Below the pieces are notes generated by a model that worked only from the letters and a program-made list of their open reading frames with translations, did no database searches and had not been told where the DNA came from. Both the position numbers and the translations under genes were made by a program. From Pelagibius sp037652055 (GTDB lineage Bacteria; Pseudomonadota; Alphaproteobacteria; Kiloniellales; Kiloniellaceae): 64,000 nucleotides of DNA. Shown one piece after another: positions 51,748 through 60,275 of the stretch. The stretch is from positions 62,001 through 126,000 of the forward strand of contig NZ_JBBKAH010000008.1 of the NCBI RefSeq assembly GCF_037652055.1. Reading direction: 5' to 3'. Every line of letters begins with the position of its first letter. Positions within the stretch are counted from its first letter, which is position 1.

Positions 51748-53271
51748 ATGCTTCCGGGCATCGAATATTTCGCAGCCGCGCTGACGCCTCTCAACATCAT
51801 GCTGGCCCTCGGTGGTGTCGCTGCCGGCACCATCGTGGGCTCCCTTCCGGGACTGACGGCGACCATGGCGGTCGCCGTCCTCGTCCCGCTCACCTTCGCC
51901 ATGGAACCGGCCTCGGCGCTGATCCTCATGGGAGCGATCTACACCGGGGCGATCTACGGCGGCGCCTATGCCGCCATCCTGCTGAACACCCCGGGCACGC
52001 CCTCGGCCATCGGCACCACCTTCGACGGCTATCCCATGGCCAAGCGGGGCGACGGCGACCTGGCGATCACGCTGGCCTGCCTGGCCTCTGTGGTCGGCGG
52101 CCTCATCGGGGCGCTCGCGCTGCTGCTTCTGGCGCCGCCGCTGGCCGAGGTCGCACTGGCCTTCGGGCCGATGGAATATTTCTGGCTGGCGATCTTCGGC
52201 CTTTCGCTGATCGCCGCCCTGTCCGAGCAGAGCCTGCTGAAGGGTCTCATCGGCGGCTGTTTCGGCCTGCTGCTCTCCTGCATCGGCGTCGCCGAGATCT
52301 CGGCCGACGTGCGCTTCACCTTCGGCACCAAGACCCTGCTGGGCGGCATCGAGGTGGTCTCGGCGCTCATCGGGCTCTATTGCGTGCCGGTGCTCATCGA
52401 CCTCGTCGCCACCGCCGACCGCCACCTGAAGGTCGAGGCCAAGCCGCGCGGCTTCCGCCTGCGCGAGGGCCTGGCGATCTCCTGGCGCGGCAAGGTGAAC
52501 CTCATCCGCTCCTCGATCATCGGCACCCTGGTCGGCATCCTGCCCGGCGCCGGCGGTTCCATCGCCGGCCTCGTCGCCTATTCCGAGGCACGGCGCAGCG
52601 CCAAGCGTCCGCAGGACTTCGGCAAGGGCGAACCGGCGGGCGTGCAGGCGACCGAGGCCGCCAACAACGCCACCGTCGGCGGCGGCTTCATCCCGACCAT
52701 GGTGCTGGGCATTCCCGGCACGCCGCCCGACGCGGTGATCCTGGGCGCCCTCATGGTGCAGGGCGTGCGCACCGGGCCGAACCTCTTCGGCGAGCAGGGC
52801 TCCATCGTTTACACCTTCATCTACGGCCTGTTCCTGGCGACCATCCTGATGCTGCCGGCGGGCCTGATCATCGGGCGCTATGCCTACCGCTCCATCGTCA
52901 CCGTGCCCAAGGCGCTGCTGGTGCCGACGGTCGCCTTCATGACCGTCATCGGCGCCTATTCGATCCGCAACAACATCTCCGATGTCGTCGTCATGATCGT
53001 CCTCGGCGTCGTCGGCTGGGTGCTGGGCCGGATCGGCTTTGCGGTCTCGCCCATCGTGCTGGGCCTCATCCTCGGCTCCATCGCCGAGCAGGGCTTCGTG
53101 CAGGCCTGGACCATCGGCTCGGCGGTTGGCGACCTGCCGGGCATGTTCTTCGGGCGGCCGATCTCGCTGGCCATCGTCGCCATGACGCTGCTGTCGCTGT
53201 TCTACCCGCTGCTGCGGCAGTACTACATGCGGCACCGCAACCTGAAGCAGGAGGGCAGCTATGGCGAGTGA
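51748..53271 (+). CDS. TctA-family large permease, sulfolactate transporter
   Basis: A 507-residue inner-membrane protein with about 11-12 membrane segments. Family landmarks are GTIVGSLPGLTATMAVAVLV near 27 with PLTFAMEPASALILMGAIY, the NTPGTPSAIGTTFDGYPMAK motif near 78, and PGAGGSIAGLVAYSEARRSA near 269. It is the main translocating subunit with TctC- and TctB-type partners. Its last codons overlap the TctB-type start by 11 bases. The order here (binding protein, large permease, small permease) differs from the commoner C-B-A order. Confidence 0.9.
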   Translation: MLPGIEYFAAALTPLNIMLALGGVAAGTIVGSLPGLTATMAVAVLVPLTFAMEPASALILMGAIYTGAIYGGAYAAILLNTPGTPSAIGTTFDGYPMAKRGDGDLAITLACLASVVGGLIGALALLLLAPPLAEVALAFGPMEYFWLAIFGLSLIAALSEQSLLKGLIGGCFGLLLSCIGVAEISADVRFTFGTKTLLGGIEVVSALIGLYCVPVLIDLVATADRHLKVEAKPRGFRLREGLAISWRGKVNLIRSSIIGTLVGILPGAGGSIAGLVAYSEARRSAKRPQDFGKGEPAGVQATEAANNATVGGGFIPTMVLGIPGTPPDAVILGALMVQGVRTGPNLFGEQGSIVYTFIYGLFLATILMLPAGLIIGRYAYRSIVTVPKALLVPTVAFMTVIGAYSIRNNISDVVVMIVLGVVGWVLGRIGFAVSPIVLGLILGSIAEQGFVQAWTIGSAVGDLPGMFFGRPISLAIVAMTLLSLFYPLLRQYYMRHRNLKQEGSYGE

Positions 53272-53746
53272 CACGACGCGACCCCGCGAGGGCGGCCGCG
53301 ACATCGCGGGCACCATCGCCGCGGCCCTCTTCATCCTGCTGGGCGCGGCGGCGTGGTGGGACACCACCGACATGGCCGATTCCGACTCCTACGTCTTCCC
53401 GCGCACCGTCATCGTGCTCATGGTCGGCTTCTCGCTGCTGCTGATCCTGCGCAACCTGCTGCGCGGCGGCGGCCGGCACCACCTTTCGACCGAGGGATCC
53501 TGGCCCCGGCGCATCGGCCTGGTCGCCGTCATGCTGGGCGGCGCGCTGTCGATGCCGCTGATCGGATTCCTGCCGGCAGGCATCGTCGTGTTCCTGGCGA
53601 TCATGCTGCTGGCGATGTACGACCCCTGGCAGGGCGCCCGGCGCTTCGTCTTCCCGCTGGTCGGCATCGCCATCGTGGTCGCCTTTTTCGTGCTGTTCGC
53701 CGAAGTGCTGCGCGTGCCGCTGCCGGTCGGCAGCCTGTTTGAGTAA
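53261..53746 (+). CDS. TctB-family small permease, sulfolactate transporter
   Basis: A 161-residue membrane protein with four hydrophobic segments (about 14-35, 45-64, 84-103, 107-150), normal for TctB. It contains DSDSYVFPRTVIVLMVGFSL, a TctB-like segment. ATG 53261 follows AGGAGGGCAGCT and lies 11 bases inside the large permease gene. It completes the tripartite importer. The slcC gene starts 13 bases downstream. Confidence 0.85.
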   Translation: MASDTTRPREGGRDIAGTIAAALFILLGAAAWWDTTDMADSDSYVFPRTVIVLMVGFSLLLILRNLLRGGGRHHLSTEGSWPRRIGLVAVMLGGALSMPLIGFLPAGIVVFLAIMLLAMYDPWQGARRFVFPLVGIAIVVAFFVLFAEVLRVPLPVGSLFE

Positions 53747-53759
53747 GGGAGAGGTTTGC

Positions 53760-54692
53760 TTGCCGGATATCGTGATCTCCGAGTTCATGGATGCCGCCGC
53801 CGTCGAGGGGCTGAGCAAGGACTTCGCCGTGCTCTACGATCCCGCGCTGGTCGACCGGCCGGAAGACCTGAAGGCCGCGCTGGCCGGCGCGCGCGCGCTC
53901 ATCGTGCGCAACCGCACCCAGGTGAGCGCAGACGTGCTGGCGGCGGGTCCGAAGCTGGAGGCCGTCGGGCGCCTCGGCGTCGGGCTCGACAACATCGACA
54001 TGGCGGCCTGCAAGGCGCGCGGGCTTCCGGTATTTCCGGCAACCGGCGCCAACGACCAGGCGGTGGCCGAATACGTCATCGCAACGACGCTGGTGCTGCT
54101 GCGCGGCGCCTACCATGCGGGCAAGGCCATGCTGGCGGGAGACTGGCCGCGCCAGGCGCTGATGGGCCATGAAGTCGCCGGCAAGACCCTGGGCCTCGTC
54201 GGCTTCGGCGCCATCGCGCGCCAGGTCGCCGCGCGGGCCCGCGCGCTGGGCATGACGATCGCCGCCGCCGATCCCTTCGTGGCGGCGGACGACGCGGCCT
54301 GGCAGGGGGTGGCGCGGCATGACTCGCTGGAAAGCCTGCTGGCGGCGGCCGATGCAGTCAGCCTGCACGTGCCCCTGACCGACAAGACCCGCGGACTCCT
54401 GGGGGCCGCGGCCCTGGCAGCCATGCGGCCCGGGGCGGTGTTGATCAACACGGCGCGCGGCGGCGTGGTGGACGAGGCGGCGCTGGCGGAGAGTCTGCGC
54501 CAGGGTCATCTCGGCGGCGCCGCGCTCGACGTTTTCGAGAAGGAGCCGTTGGGCGCTGAGGCGGCGGCGAAGTTCGCCGGCCTTGCCAACGTCATCCTGA
54601 CGCCGCACATCGCCGGCGTGACCCAGGAGGCCAACGTGCGCGTCAGCGCGCTGACGGCGGAAAACGTGCGGCGGGTGCTGGAGAGGCAGTGA
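53760..54692 (+). CDS. slcC: (S)-sulfolactate dehydrogenase (D-isomer-specific 2-hydroxyacid dehydrogenase)
   Basis: A 310-residue NAD-dependent dehydrogenase. The Rossmann motif is GLVGFGAIARQVAARA (about 143-158). Catalytic residues are Arg in INTARGGVVDEAAL (about 231), Glu in DVFEKEPLG and His in TPHIAGVTQEA (about 283). The start is TTG 53760, supported by GGGAGAGG and by LPDIVISEFMD, the family's opening. In this operon it should oxidise (S)-sulfolactate to 3-sulfopyruvate. Family alternatives are phosphoglycerate- or glyoxylate-type dehydrogenases; the context favours SlcC. Confidence 0.87.
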   Translation: MPDIVISEFMDAAAVEGLSKDFAVLYDPALVDRPEDLKAALAGARALIVRNRTQVSADVLAAGPKLEAVGRLGVGLDNIDMAACKARGLPVFPATGANDQAVAEYVIATTLVLLRGAYHAGKAMLAGDWPRQALMGHEVAGKTLGLVGFGAIARQVAARARALGMTIAAADPFVAADDAAWQGVARHDSLESLLAAADAVSLHVPLTDKTRGLLGAAALAAMRPGAVLINTARGGVVDEAALAESLRQGHLGGAALDVFEKEPLGAEAAAKFAGLANVILTPHIAGVTQEANVRVSALTAENVRRVLERQ

Positions 54693-54719
54693 GATCTGCC
54701 TCCGTATGCGAGTGCCCGT

Positions 54720-54765
54720 TCATGGATCCCGGCTCGCGCTCGCTTGGCCGGGATGACAGCCCGAG
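54720..54765. repeat. REP-like palindrome within the sulfolactate operon
   Basis: CATGGATCCCGGCTCGCGCT then CGCTTGGCCGGGATGACAGC: GATCCCGGC and GCCGGGATG arms around a GCTCGC centre, like the element at 6858. It fills most of the 115-base gap between slcC and comC. Confidence 0.6.
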
Positions 54766-54807
54766 TGGATGGCAAGGATCAAGCGGGCAACCGCGGGAAA
54801 ATGAGTC

Positions 54808-55833
54808 ATGAACAAGCAAGTGTCGAATGACAGCGAGACGCTGAGCCTGCGGGCCGCCCATGACCTGGTGAAGCGGGCGCTGACGCAGGCCGGCACATCG
54901 AGTTCCAATGCGGACTGTGTGGCGGCGGCGCTGGTCGCCGCCGAGGCCGACGGCCAGCGCGGCCACGGCTTCTCGCGCGTTGCCGCCTACGCGGCACAGG
55001 TCAAGAGCGGCAAGGTTGACGGCAAGGTCGACCCGACGGTCGAAGTGTTGTCGGACAGTGCGGTGCGCGTCGACGCCGGAGCGGGCTTTGCCTTTCCCGC
55101 GATCCAGCGCGCGCGGCAGGAACTGATGCGGATGGCGGCGAAGAGCGTCATCGCCGTCGCCGGCATTCATCACTCGCACCACTTCGGCCAGGCCGGCTTC
55201 CACGTCGAGCGGCTGGCGGAGAAGGGGCTGGTCGGCCTGATGGTCGGCAACTCGCCGCAGGCCATGGCGCCGTGGGGCGGCAGCCGGGGCATCTTCGGCA
55301 CCAATCCCATCGCTTTCGCCGCGCCGCGGCGCAGCGATCCGCCGCTGGTCATCGACCTCTCGCTCTCCAAGGTCGCCCGCGGCAAGGTCATGGCCGCGGC
55401 CAAGACCGGCCAGACGATCCCCGAGGGCTGGGCACTGGATCCCGAAGGACGGCCGACCACCGACCCGGAAGCGGCGCTGGCCGGCACCATGATCCCCATG
55501 GGCGATGCCAAGGGTGCCGCGCTGGCGATGATGGTGGAGATCCTCTCGGCCAGCCTGATCGGTGCCAACCATGCCTTCGAGGCGAGTTCCTTCTTCACCG
55601 CCGAGGGGCCCCCGCCGGGGGTCGGCCAGTTCCTGCTGGCGATCGATCCGGGACCGCTGTCCGGCGGCACCTTCGCCGCCCGGCTGGAGGTGCTGATCGA
55701 CGCCCTGGAAACCCAGGACGGCGCACGCCTGCCGGGCAGCCGGCGACTGGCCGCGCGCGCCGCGGCGGCACGCGACGGCATTCACGTTCCGGTTGTCATG
55801 CTGGCCGAAATCCGTTCTCTTGCGGGTGCTTGA
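54808..55833 (+). CDS. comC: (R)-sulfolactate dehydrogenase (Ldh_2/malate-lactate dehydrogenase family)
   Basis: A 341-residue NAD(P)-dependent dehydrogenase of the non-Rossmann malate/L-lactate/ureidoglycolate family. Landmarks are EADGQRGHGFSRVAAYAAQV near 48, HHSHHFGQAGFHVERLAEKG with catalytic His near 120-125, and APWGGSRGIFGTNPIAFAAP near 150. With SlcC it interconverts sulfolactate enantiomers: ComC reduces sulfopyruvate to (R)-sulfolactate, the substrate of SuyAB. It ends the cluster; its distance from slcC holds a repeat. Confidence 0.87.
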   Translation: MNKQVSNDSETLSLRAAHDLVKRALTQAGTSSSNADCVAAALVAAEADGQRGHGFSRVAAYAAQVKSGKVDGKVDPTVEVLSDSAVRVDAGAGFAFPAIQRARQELMRMAAKSVIAVAGIHHSHHFGQAGFHVERLAEKGLVGLMVGNSPQAMAPWGGSRGIFGTNPIAFAAPRRSDPPLVIDLSLSKVARGKVMAAAKTGQTIPEGWALDPEGRPTTDPEAALAGTMIPMGDAKGAALAMMVEILSASLIGANHAFEASSFFTAEGPPPGVGQFLLAIDPGPLSGGTFAARLEVLIDALETQDGARLPGSRRLAARAAAARDGIHVPVVMLAEIRSLAGA

Positions 55834-55893
55834 AAGGCCTTGCTGCTGTTACGGATTACCTAAAAATTGCCGGTAATTCGTCTAATCAACCTG

Positions 55894-55924
55894 TTGAACT
55901 GCCTTACCAAATTCGTGCTATCCT
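55894..55924 (+). promoter_or_regulatory. Candidate promoter upstream of the CHASE2 kinase gene
   Basis: TTGAAC (55894-55899) and TATCCT (55919-55924) with a 19-base spacer, in the AT-rich part of the 276-base gap after comC. The spacing is longer than ideal. The rest of the gap up to 56110 shows no gene or strong hairpin. Confidence 0.35.
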
Positions 55925-56109
55925 GAGTTATGCAGGGCGGCACCGCTTGGGCGCGTCCGGCTCCGAATGATGGGGGACTGCAAGGCATGCGGGATGGAGC
56001 CGGTTATCCAGGCGGCGGTGGAGAGGTTGTCTCGAAATGAGAAATCCGGGTGCAATCGCTTTCCCGATCGCCTTCGCTAGCCATGGGTAGCTAACGGAGC
56101 CGTCTGTCT

Positions 56110-58218
56110 ATGAAGCCGTTCCGGCTGTCGGCAGTTGCGGCCGGGTGGGTCAGAAGGGGGCTCGTCTGGCTGGCACTCTGCGCGGTGATCGCCCTGCGCT
56201 TCGCCGACCCGGAGCCGCTGCCCACTTTCCGCAATGCGTTCTTCGATTTCGCCCAGGGCCTGCTGCCGCCCGCCGCCGGGTCTGCCGGGGGCGCGAGCGC
56301 GGGTTCGCCGATCACCATCGTCGACATCGACGAGGCGAGCCTTGCCCGCCTGGGGCAGTGGCCCTGGCCGCGCGACCTGCTGGCCGACCTGGCGAACCGG
56401 ATCGCGCCCCAGAATCCGCGAGTCTTCGGCATCAACATCCTGTTCCCGGAACCCGACCGGCTGTCTCCGGAGGCCGTGCTGCAGCGCTTTCCGATCGACG
56501 CGCCGCTGCGGGAAAGTCTCGCCCAATTGCCGTCCAACGACGCCCTGCTGGCCTTCAGCCTGCGCCAGGTGCCGGCGGTGCTGGGCGCCGCCGTCACCAG
56601 CGGTGGGCCGGCGGCGACGGACGTCTCCGTCCTGCGCGCGCCGATCCTGTTGCGCCTCGGCCACCAGGGGGCCGCCGAGATCCGCCGCTATCCGGCCCTG
56701 CTGCGCAACTTGCCGATCTTCGAGGAGGCGAGCAGCGGCGTCGGCGTGGTGAGCCTGGAATATGCCGGCGACGGCGTGGTCAGGCGCATTCCCATCGTCA
56801 TGCTGGTCGGCGACGCGGTGCTGCCGTCTTTCGCGGTGGAAGTGGTGCGCGTCGCCAAGCGGGTGCCGGCCATCGAGGTGGAGATCGACGGGCCCGGCAT
56901 CGCCGGCGTCAGCCTGGGTGACCTGAGGATCGAGACGGCGTTCTCCGGCGAGGTCTGGCTGCGCGAGGTGCCGCTGGACCGCATCGCGCGGGTGTCGGCG
57001 GTGGACGTCCTGAACGGCACGGTGGAGCCGGCGTTGTTGCACGACCGCATCGTGCTGCTGGGGGCGACTGCCAGCGGCCTGACGCGCAATTTCATCACGC
57101 CGGGCGGCGCCGCGCTTTCCGCCATCGACATGCAAGCGCTCTTCATCGAGAACCTGCTGACGCAGCACTACCTGCTGCGGCCGCCTTTCGCCATCTTCTG
57201 GGAGCTGCTGGCCACGCTGGCGCTGTTCCTGGCCTTTCTCGCCTTCAGCGAGCGTCTGCCCGGCTACGCCAATCCGATCGCCCTGCTGGGGGTGCTCGCC
57301 TTGCTGTTCGGCGGCGCGCTCTACGCCTTCGGCCAGCATGACCTGCTGCTGGACCCCAGCTATGCCGCGCTGGTCTTCATCGTCACCTACCTGGTGATGA
57401 TTGGCATCGAGATCGTCGAGGCACAGCGCCAGCGCAGACGCAGCGACAAGGAGCGCGAAATGGCGCTGGTGCTGGCCGAGGCGGCCAACCGTTCCAAGAC
57501 CAGCTTCCTGGCCAACATGAGCCATGAGCTGCGCACCCCGCTGAATGCCATCCTCGGCTTCTCCGAGATGATGAAGCGCGAGATCCTCGGCCCGGTGTCG
57601 CCGCCCAAGTACCGCGACTACGTCGAGGACATCCACCACATGGGCAACCACCTTTTGTCACTGGTGAACGATGTCCTGGAGATGTCAAAGGTAGAGGCTG
57701 GAGAGAGCCAGCTGAGCGAGAGCGAATTCCCGGTCGGCGCCCTGCTGGAAGACAGCATCCGTACGGTGACGACAGCCTACCGCGACCGCAGCAACAGCGT
57801 CGTGCTGGACCGCGAGTCGGTGCTGCCCAACCTCTGGGGCGATCAGCGCATGTTCACCCAGATGGTGATGAACCTGCTGTCCAACGCCATCAAGTTCACG
57901 CCGGACAGCGGACGCGTACGGGTCTCCGGCGTGCTGGCGGATACCGGCGACTTCCGCCTCTCGGTTTCCGACACCGGCATTGGCATGACGGACAAGGAGC
58001 TTGTCGAGGCTTTCGAGCCGTTCCGCCGGGTCGACCACGCTTTGACGTCGAACTTCGAGGGAATCGGGCTAGGATTGCCCCTGACCAAGGCGATGGTCGA
58101 AATGCATGGCGGCAGACTGGAAGTCGCCAGCATCAGCAATCACGGCACCACGGCAACGCTGGTGTTTCCGGCCGAGAGGGTGCGCGGGCCCCGCGCGCGA
58201 CAGAGGGAGAGAGCCTGA
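56110..58218 (+). CDS. CHASE2-domain sensor histidine kinase
   Basis: A 702-residue membrane kinase. An N-terminal segment (about 14-32) leads to a periplasmic CHASE2 domain (about 35-350; ITIVDIDEASLARLGQWPWP is its signature), then three membrane segments (about 355-450). The kinase core has H-box MSHELRTPLNAILGFSEMMK (about 476), N-box NLLSNAIKFTPDSG, G1 DTGIGM and G2 GIGLGLPLTKAM. No response regulator is adjacent. A FecR-type and an OmpA-type lipoprotein gene follow, a combination suggesting envelope sensing. Confidence 0.92.
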   Translation: MKPFRLSAVAAGWVRRGLVWLALCAVIALRFADPEPLPTFRNAFFDFAQGLLPPAAGSAGGASAGSPITIVDIDEASLARLGQWPWPRDLLADLANRIAPQNPRVFGINILFPEPDRLSPEAVLQRFPIDAPLRESLAQLPSNDALLAFSLRQVPAVLGAAVTSGGPAATDVSVLRAPILLRLGHQGAAEIRRYPALLRNLPIFEEASSGVGVVSLEYAGDGVVRRIPIVMLVGDAVLPSFAVEVVRVAKRVPAIEVEIDGPGIAGVSLGDLRIETAFSGEVWLREVPLDRIARVSAVDVLNGTVEPALLHDRIVLLGATASGLTRNFITPGGAALSAIDMQALFIENLLTQHYLLRPPFAIFWELLATLALFLAFLAFSERLPGYANPIALLGVLALLFGGALYAFGQHDLLLDPSYAALVFIVTYLVMIGIEIVEAQRQRRRSDKEREMALVLAEAANRSKTSFLANMSHELRTPLNAILGFSEMMKREILGPVSPPKYRDYVEDIHHMGNHLLSLVNDVLEMSKVEAGESQLSESEFPVGALLEDSIRTVTTAYRDRSNSVVLDRESVLPNLWGDQRMFTQMVMNLLSNAIKFTPDSGRVRVSGVLADTGDFRLSVSDTGIGMTDKELVEAFEPFRRVDHALTSNFEGIGLGLPLTKAMVEMHGGRLEVASISNHGTTATLVFPAERVRGPRARQRERA

Positions 58219-58249
58219 CATGACGGTATGCCCGAGGCCGAAAGGCCAC

Positions 58250-58343
58250 CATGCGTGCTTCGAGACAGTCTCCGAAGCAGGAACAGTCGCGGAGCGGCAC
58301 ATCCTGCGAGACGCCCGCTCGCGCGGGGTCCTCAGGATGAGGA
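58250..58343. repeat. CTTCGAGAC...CTCAGGATGAGG repeat overlapping the FecR gene start
   Basis: A degenerate copy of the long hairpin family: TGCTTCGAGAC at 58256 and GCGAGACGCC at 58307, ending GGTCCTCAGGATGAGGA. The ATG at 58337 used for the FecR-type protein lies inside the terminal CTCAGGATGAGG arm. Confidence 0.65.
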
Positions 58344-58786
58344 GTTTTGCGCTGGCGCTGGCGCTGGCCGCGTCAGCGGCGGCGGTAACGCCCGCGCTGG
58401 CGCAGCAGCAAAACCAGATCGGCCTGGTGAAGGTGGTCGACGGCGAGGCCTTCGCCCTCAGGGCCGATGAACGCAGCGCCCTGGGCGTCGGCACGCCGAT
58501 CTACGTCGAGGACGTGGTGGAGACGGAAGCGGGCTCGGTCGGCCTGACCTTCAAGGACGGCTCGCGCCTTTCGATCGGGCCGAACTCGCGCATCCAGTTC
58601 ACCGAGTTCGAGTTCGCGCCGGCCGAGGGGCGGCTCGCCTTTCTCATCGATTTCTTCCGCGGCACGCTGCTCTACGTCTCGGGCGTCATCGCCAAGCTGT
58701 CACCGGACTCCGTGAAGGTGCAGACGCCGGTCGCCACGGTGGCCGTGCGCGGCACGCGCTTCCTTGCCGAAGTGGAAGGAGACTAG
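58337..58786 (+). CDS. FecR domain protein, exported
   Basis: A 149-residue periplasmic protein. A signal peptide (MRSFALALALAASAAAVTPA, cut after ALA near 22) is followed by a FecR/LysM-like beta domain: NQIGLVKVVDGEAFALRADE, GLTFKDGSRLSIGPNSRIQF, and the conserved VKVQTPVATVAVRGTRFLAE ending. ATG 58337 begins exactly at the signal peptide but lacks a good ribosome binding site. An in-frame ATG at 58220 has GGGAGAGAG before it and would add 39 hydrophilic residues. It sits between the CHASE2 kinase and an OmpA-type lipoprotein. Confidence 0.85.
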   Translation: MRSFALALALAASAAAVTPALAQQQNQIGLVKVVDGEAFALRADERSALGVGTPIYVEDVVETEAGSVGLTFKDGSRLSIGPNSRIQFTEFEFAPAEGRLAFLIDFFRGTLLYVSGVIAKLSPDSVKVQTPVATVAVRGTRFLAEVEGD

Positions 58787-58789
58787 CCG

Positions 58790-59383
58790 ATGACCCGCCT
58801 CATCCTGACCTTTGGCCTGCTGTTCTCTCTGGCGGCCTGTGCCGGCCAGAACCGTTTCGTCCTGCTGGAGGAGGAGGACGGCAGCGTCGGCGCCATCACG
58901 GTGGAGAACGCAGCCGGCAGCCAGACCGTCACCGAAGCCGGCGACGCGACGCAGGTCGCCAGTGCCACCGCCGCGCCGAGCGAGCCGCAAGCGCTGAGCG
59001 AGGCTGAGATCCAGCAGACCTGGGGCGCGAGCCTGCAGGCCAGCCCGCTGAAGCCGCGCAGCTTCCTGCTCTACTTCGTCTTCGGCACCGATGTCCTGAC
59101 CGAGGAGTCGCGGACCCAGCTGCCGGCCATACTCGACAGCCTGCGGGAGTATCCCGCCCCCGAGGTGGCGGTGATCGGCCACACCGACCGCGTCGGTCCG
59201 GCGGCGGTAAACGAGCGCCTCGCCCGCGACCGTGCCGAAGCGATGCGCGCGCTGCTGCTGCAGGAGGGACTCGATCCCAACCTGATGACGGTGAGCTCGC
59301 ACGGCGAGGCCAACCCGCTGGTGCCCACCGCCGACGAGGTCCCCGAGCCGCAGAACCGCCGCGTCGAGGTGATGGTGCGCTGA
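58790..59383 (+). CDS. OmpA-family lipoprotein
   Basis: A 197-residue outer-membrane-type lipoprotein. The lipobox is LAAC (about 14-17) after MTRLILTFGLLFS. A Glu/Ala-rich linker follows, then the OmpA peptidoglycan-binding domain (about 90-197): FLLYFVFGTDVLTEESRTQL, VAVIGHTDRVGPAAVNERLA with the diaminopimelate-contacting Asp/Arg, and RVEVMVR at the end. AAGGAGACTAGCC precedes the ATG. It is cotranscribed with the FecR and CHASE2 genes and likely anchors envelope to cell wall. Confidence 0.9.
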   Translation: MTRLILTFGLLFSLAACAGQNRFVLLEEEDGSVGAITVENAAGSQTVTEAGDATQVASATAAPSEPQALSEAEIQQTWGASLQASPLKPRSFLLYFVFGTDVLTEESRTQLPAILDSLREYPAPEVAVIGHTDRVGPAAVNERLARDRAEAMRALLLQEGLDPNLMTVSSHGEANPLVPTADEVPEPQNRRVEVMVR

Positions 59384-59649
59384 CGGCTATTCGCCGCCCG
59401 TCGGGCCGTGCGTCCTCTGGCTTCCCCAAGTGGGCTTCATCGCAGTTGAAGCCGGTGGATGATCCGCCACGAACGGGGCCGCGGCTTCCTCGACCCACAG
59501 TTGACTTTTGCCGTGAAGACCGCAGTCTTCTGCGGCGCGGGCGTCGCCGGGTCCGATCCGGCGATTCGCCCGCGCTGCTGGGGCGGGGTTTGAGCTCCTA
59601 AGGAATTCACGGCGGCCGGTGACCGCCTGCTTCGGGGAGGAGCGACGAC
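59384..59649. other. Gap with a short perfect inverted repeat
   Basis: A 266-base gap with no gene. It contains GAAGAC-CGCA-GTCTTC at 59515-59530 just after TTGACTTTTG, a possible promoter/operator for the following membrane proteins, and GGGGAGGAGCG ribosome binding sequence near 59635. Confidence 0.4.
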
Positions 59650-60237
59650 ATGGTGCCCGCTTGGACTGTCACAGTGTCGTATCTCGGCTACGCGGTGATG
59701 CTGGCGATCGGTACCGGCGTCTGGCTGGCGGCGCTGTTCGATACCGTGGTTTACGACCGGGTCGAGATGGGCCGCCTTGGCCAGGGTTGGCTGGATTTCT
59801 CCCACATTCTGATGCGCGGCATGAAGGCGGCGGTCTGGGCCGCCGTGGCCTGCGCGGTCGTGGCCTTCGTGCTGGCCGCCTTGCCGGCCGGAGGCGCGAC
59901 GCCGGTCGATCCCGATGTCGCCCCTGACGTCACCCCTGACGTCACTGGGGCGCACAAGGCCTACCAGCTGCGCTGCGGCGCCATCGCGCTGGCCTTTCTG
60001 GTGCTGGTGGGGCTCGCCAGGGTGCGCATGGGCGCCTTCGATGCCGATGCCGGCGCCGTCGTGCTCTTCGCCTGGGCGCTGTGGGTCGTGGCGGCGGGCT
60101 GGTTCGCCTATGCCGGCGGCATGCCGGTGACCGGCCCCGCGCTGTGGTGGCTGGCGCTGGCGGCCGACCTGCTGCTGGTCGGCGTCTTCGCCCTTTTCTG
60201 GATCATGATCGAGATCCAAGGCTTCCGGATGTTCTGA
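59650..60237 (+). CDS. Hypothetical membrane protein (tandem paralog 1)
   Basis: A 195-residue inner-membrane protein with four to five hydrophobic segments (about 10-32, 60-82, 105-125, 133-155, 160-185). The loop after segment two carries DPDVAPDVTPDVTG, from a short direct repeat. The C-terminal half has ALWVVAAGWFAYAGGMPVTG and GPALWWLALAADLLL, closely matched in the next gene (ALWVAVAGWRALAGG; GPALWWLGL). GAGGAGCG precedes ATG 59650. The family is unrecognised. Confidence 0.72.
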   Translation: MVPAWTVTVSYLGYAVMLAIGTGVWLAALFDTVVYDRVEMGRLGQGWLDFSHILMRGMKAAVWAAVACAVVAFVLAALPAGGATPVDPDVAPDVTPDVTGAHKAYQLRCGAIALAFLVLVGLARVRMGAFDADAGAVVLFAWALWVVAAGWFAYAGGMPVTGPALWWLALAADLLLVGVFALFWIMIEIQGFRMF

Positions 60238-60275
60238 AACCGTGGCTTCAGCAGCCGAAGGAAAGAGCCAGAACG

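Noticed and set aside
50671..53373. Very long open frame on the minus strand opposite the tripartite transporter genes
   Set aside because: Composition is a His/Asp/Arg/Gln-rich shadow of GC-rich codons; the plus strand encodes intact TctC-, TctA- and TctB-type proteins.
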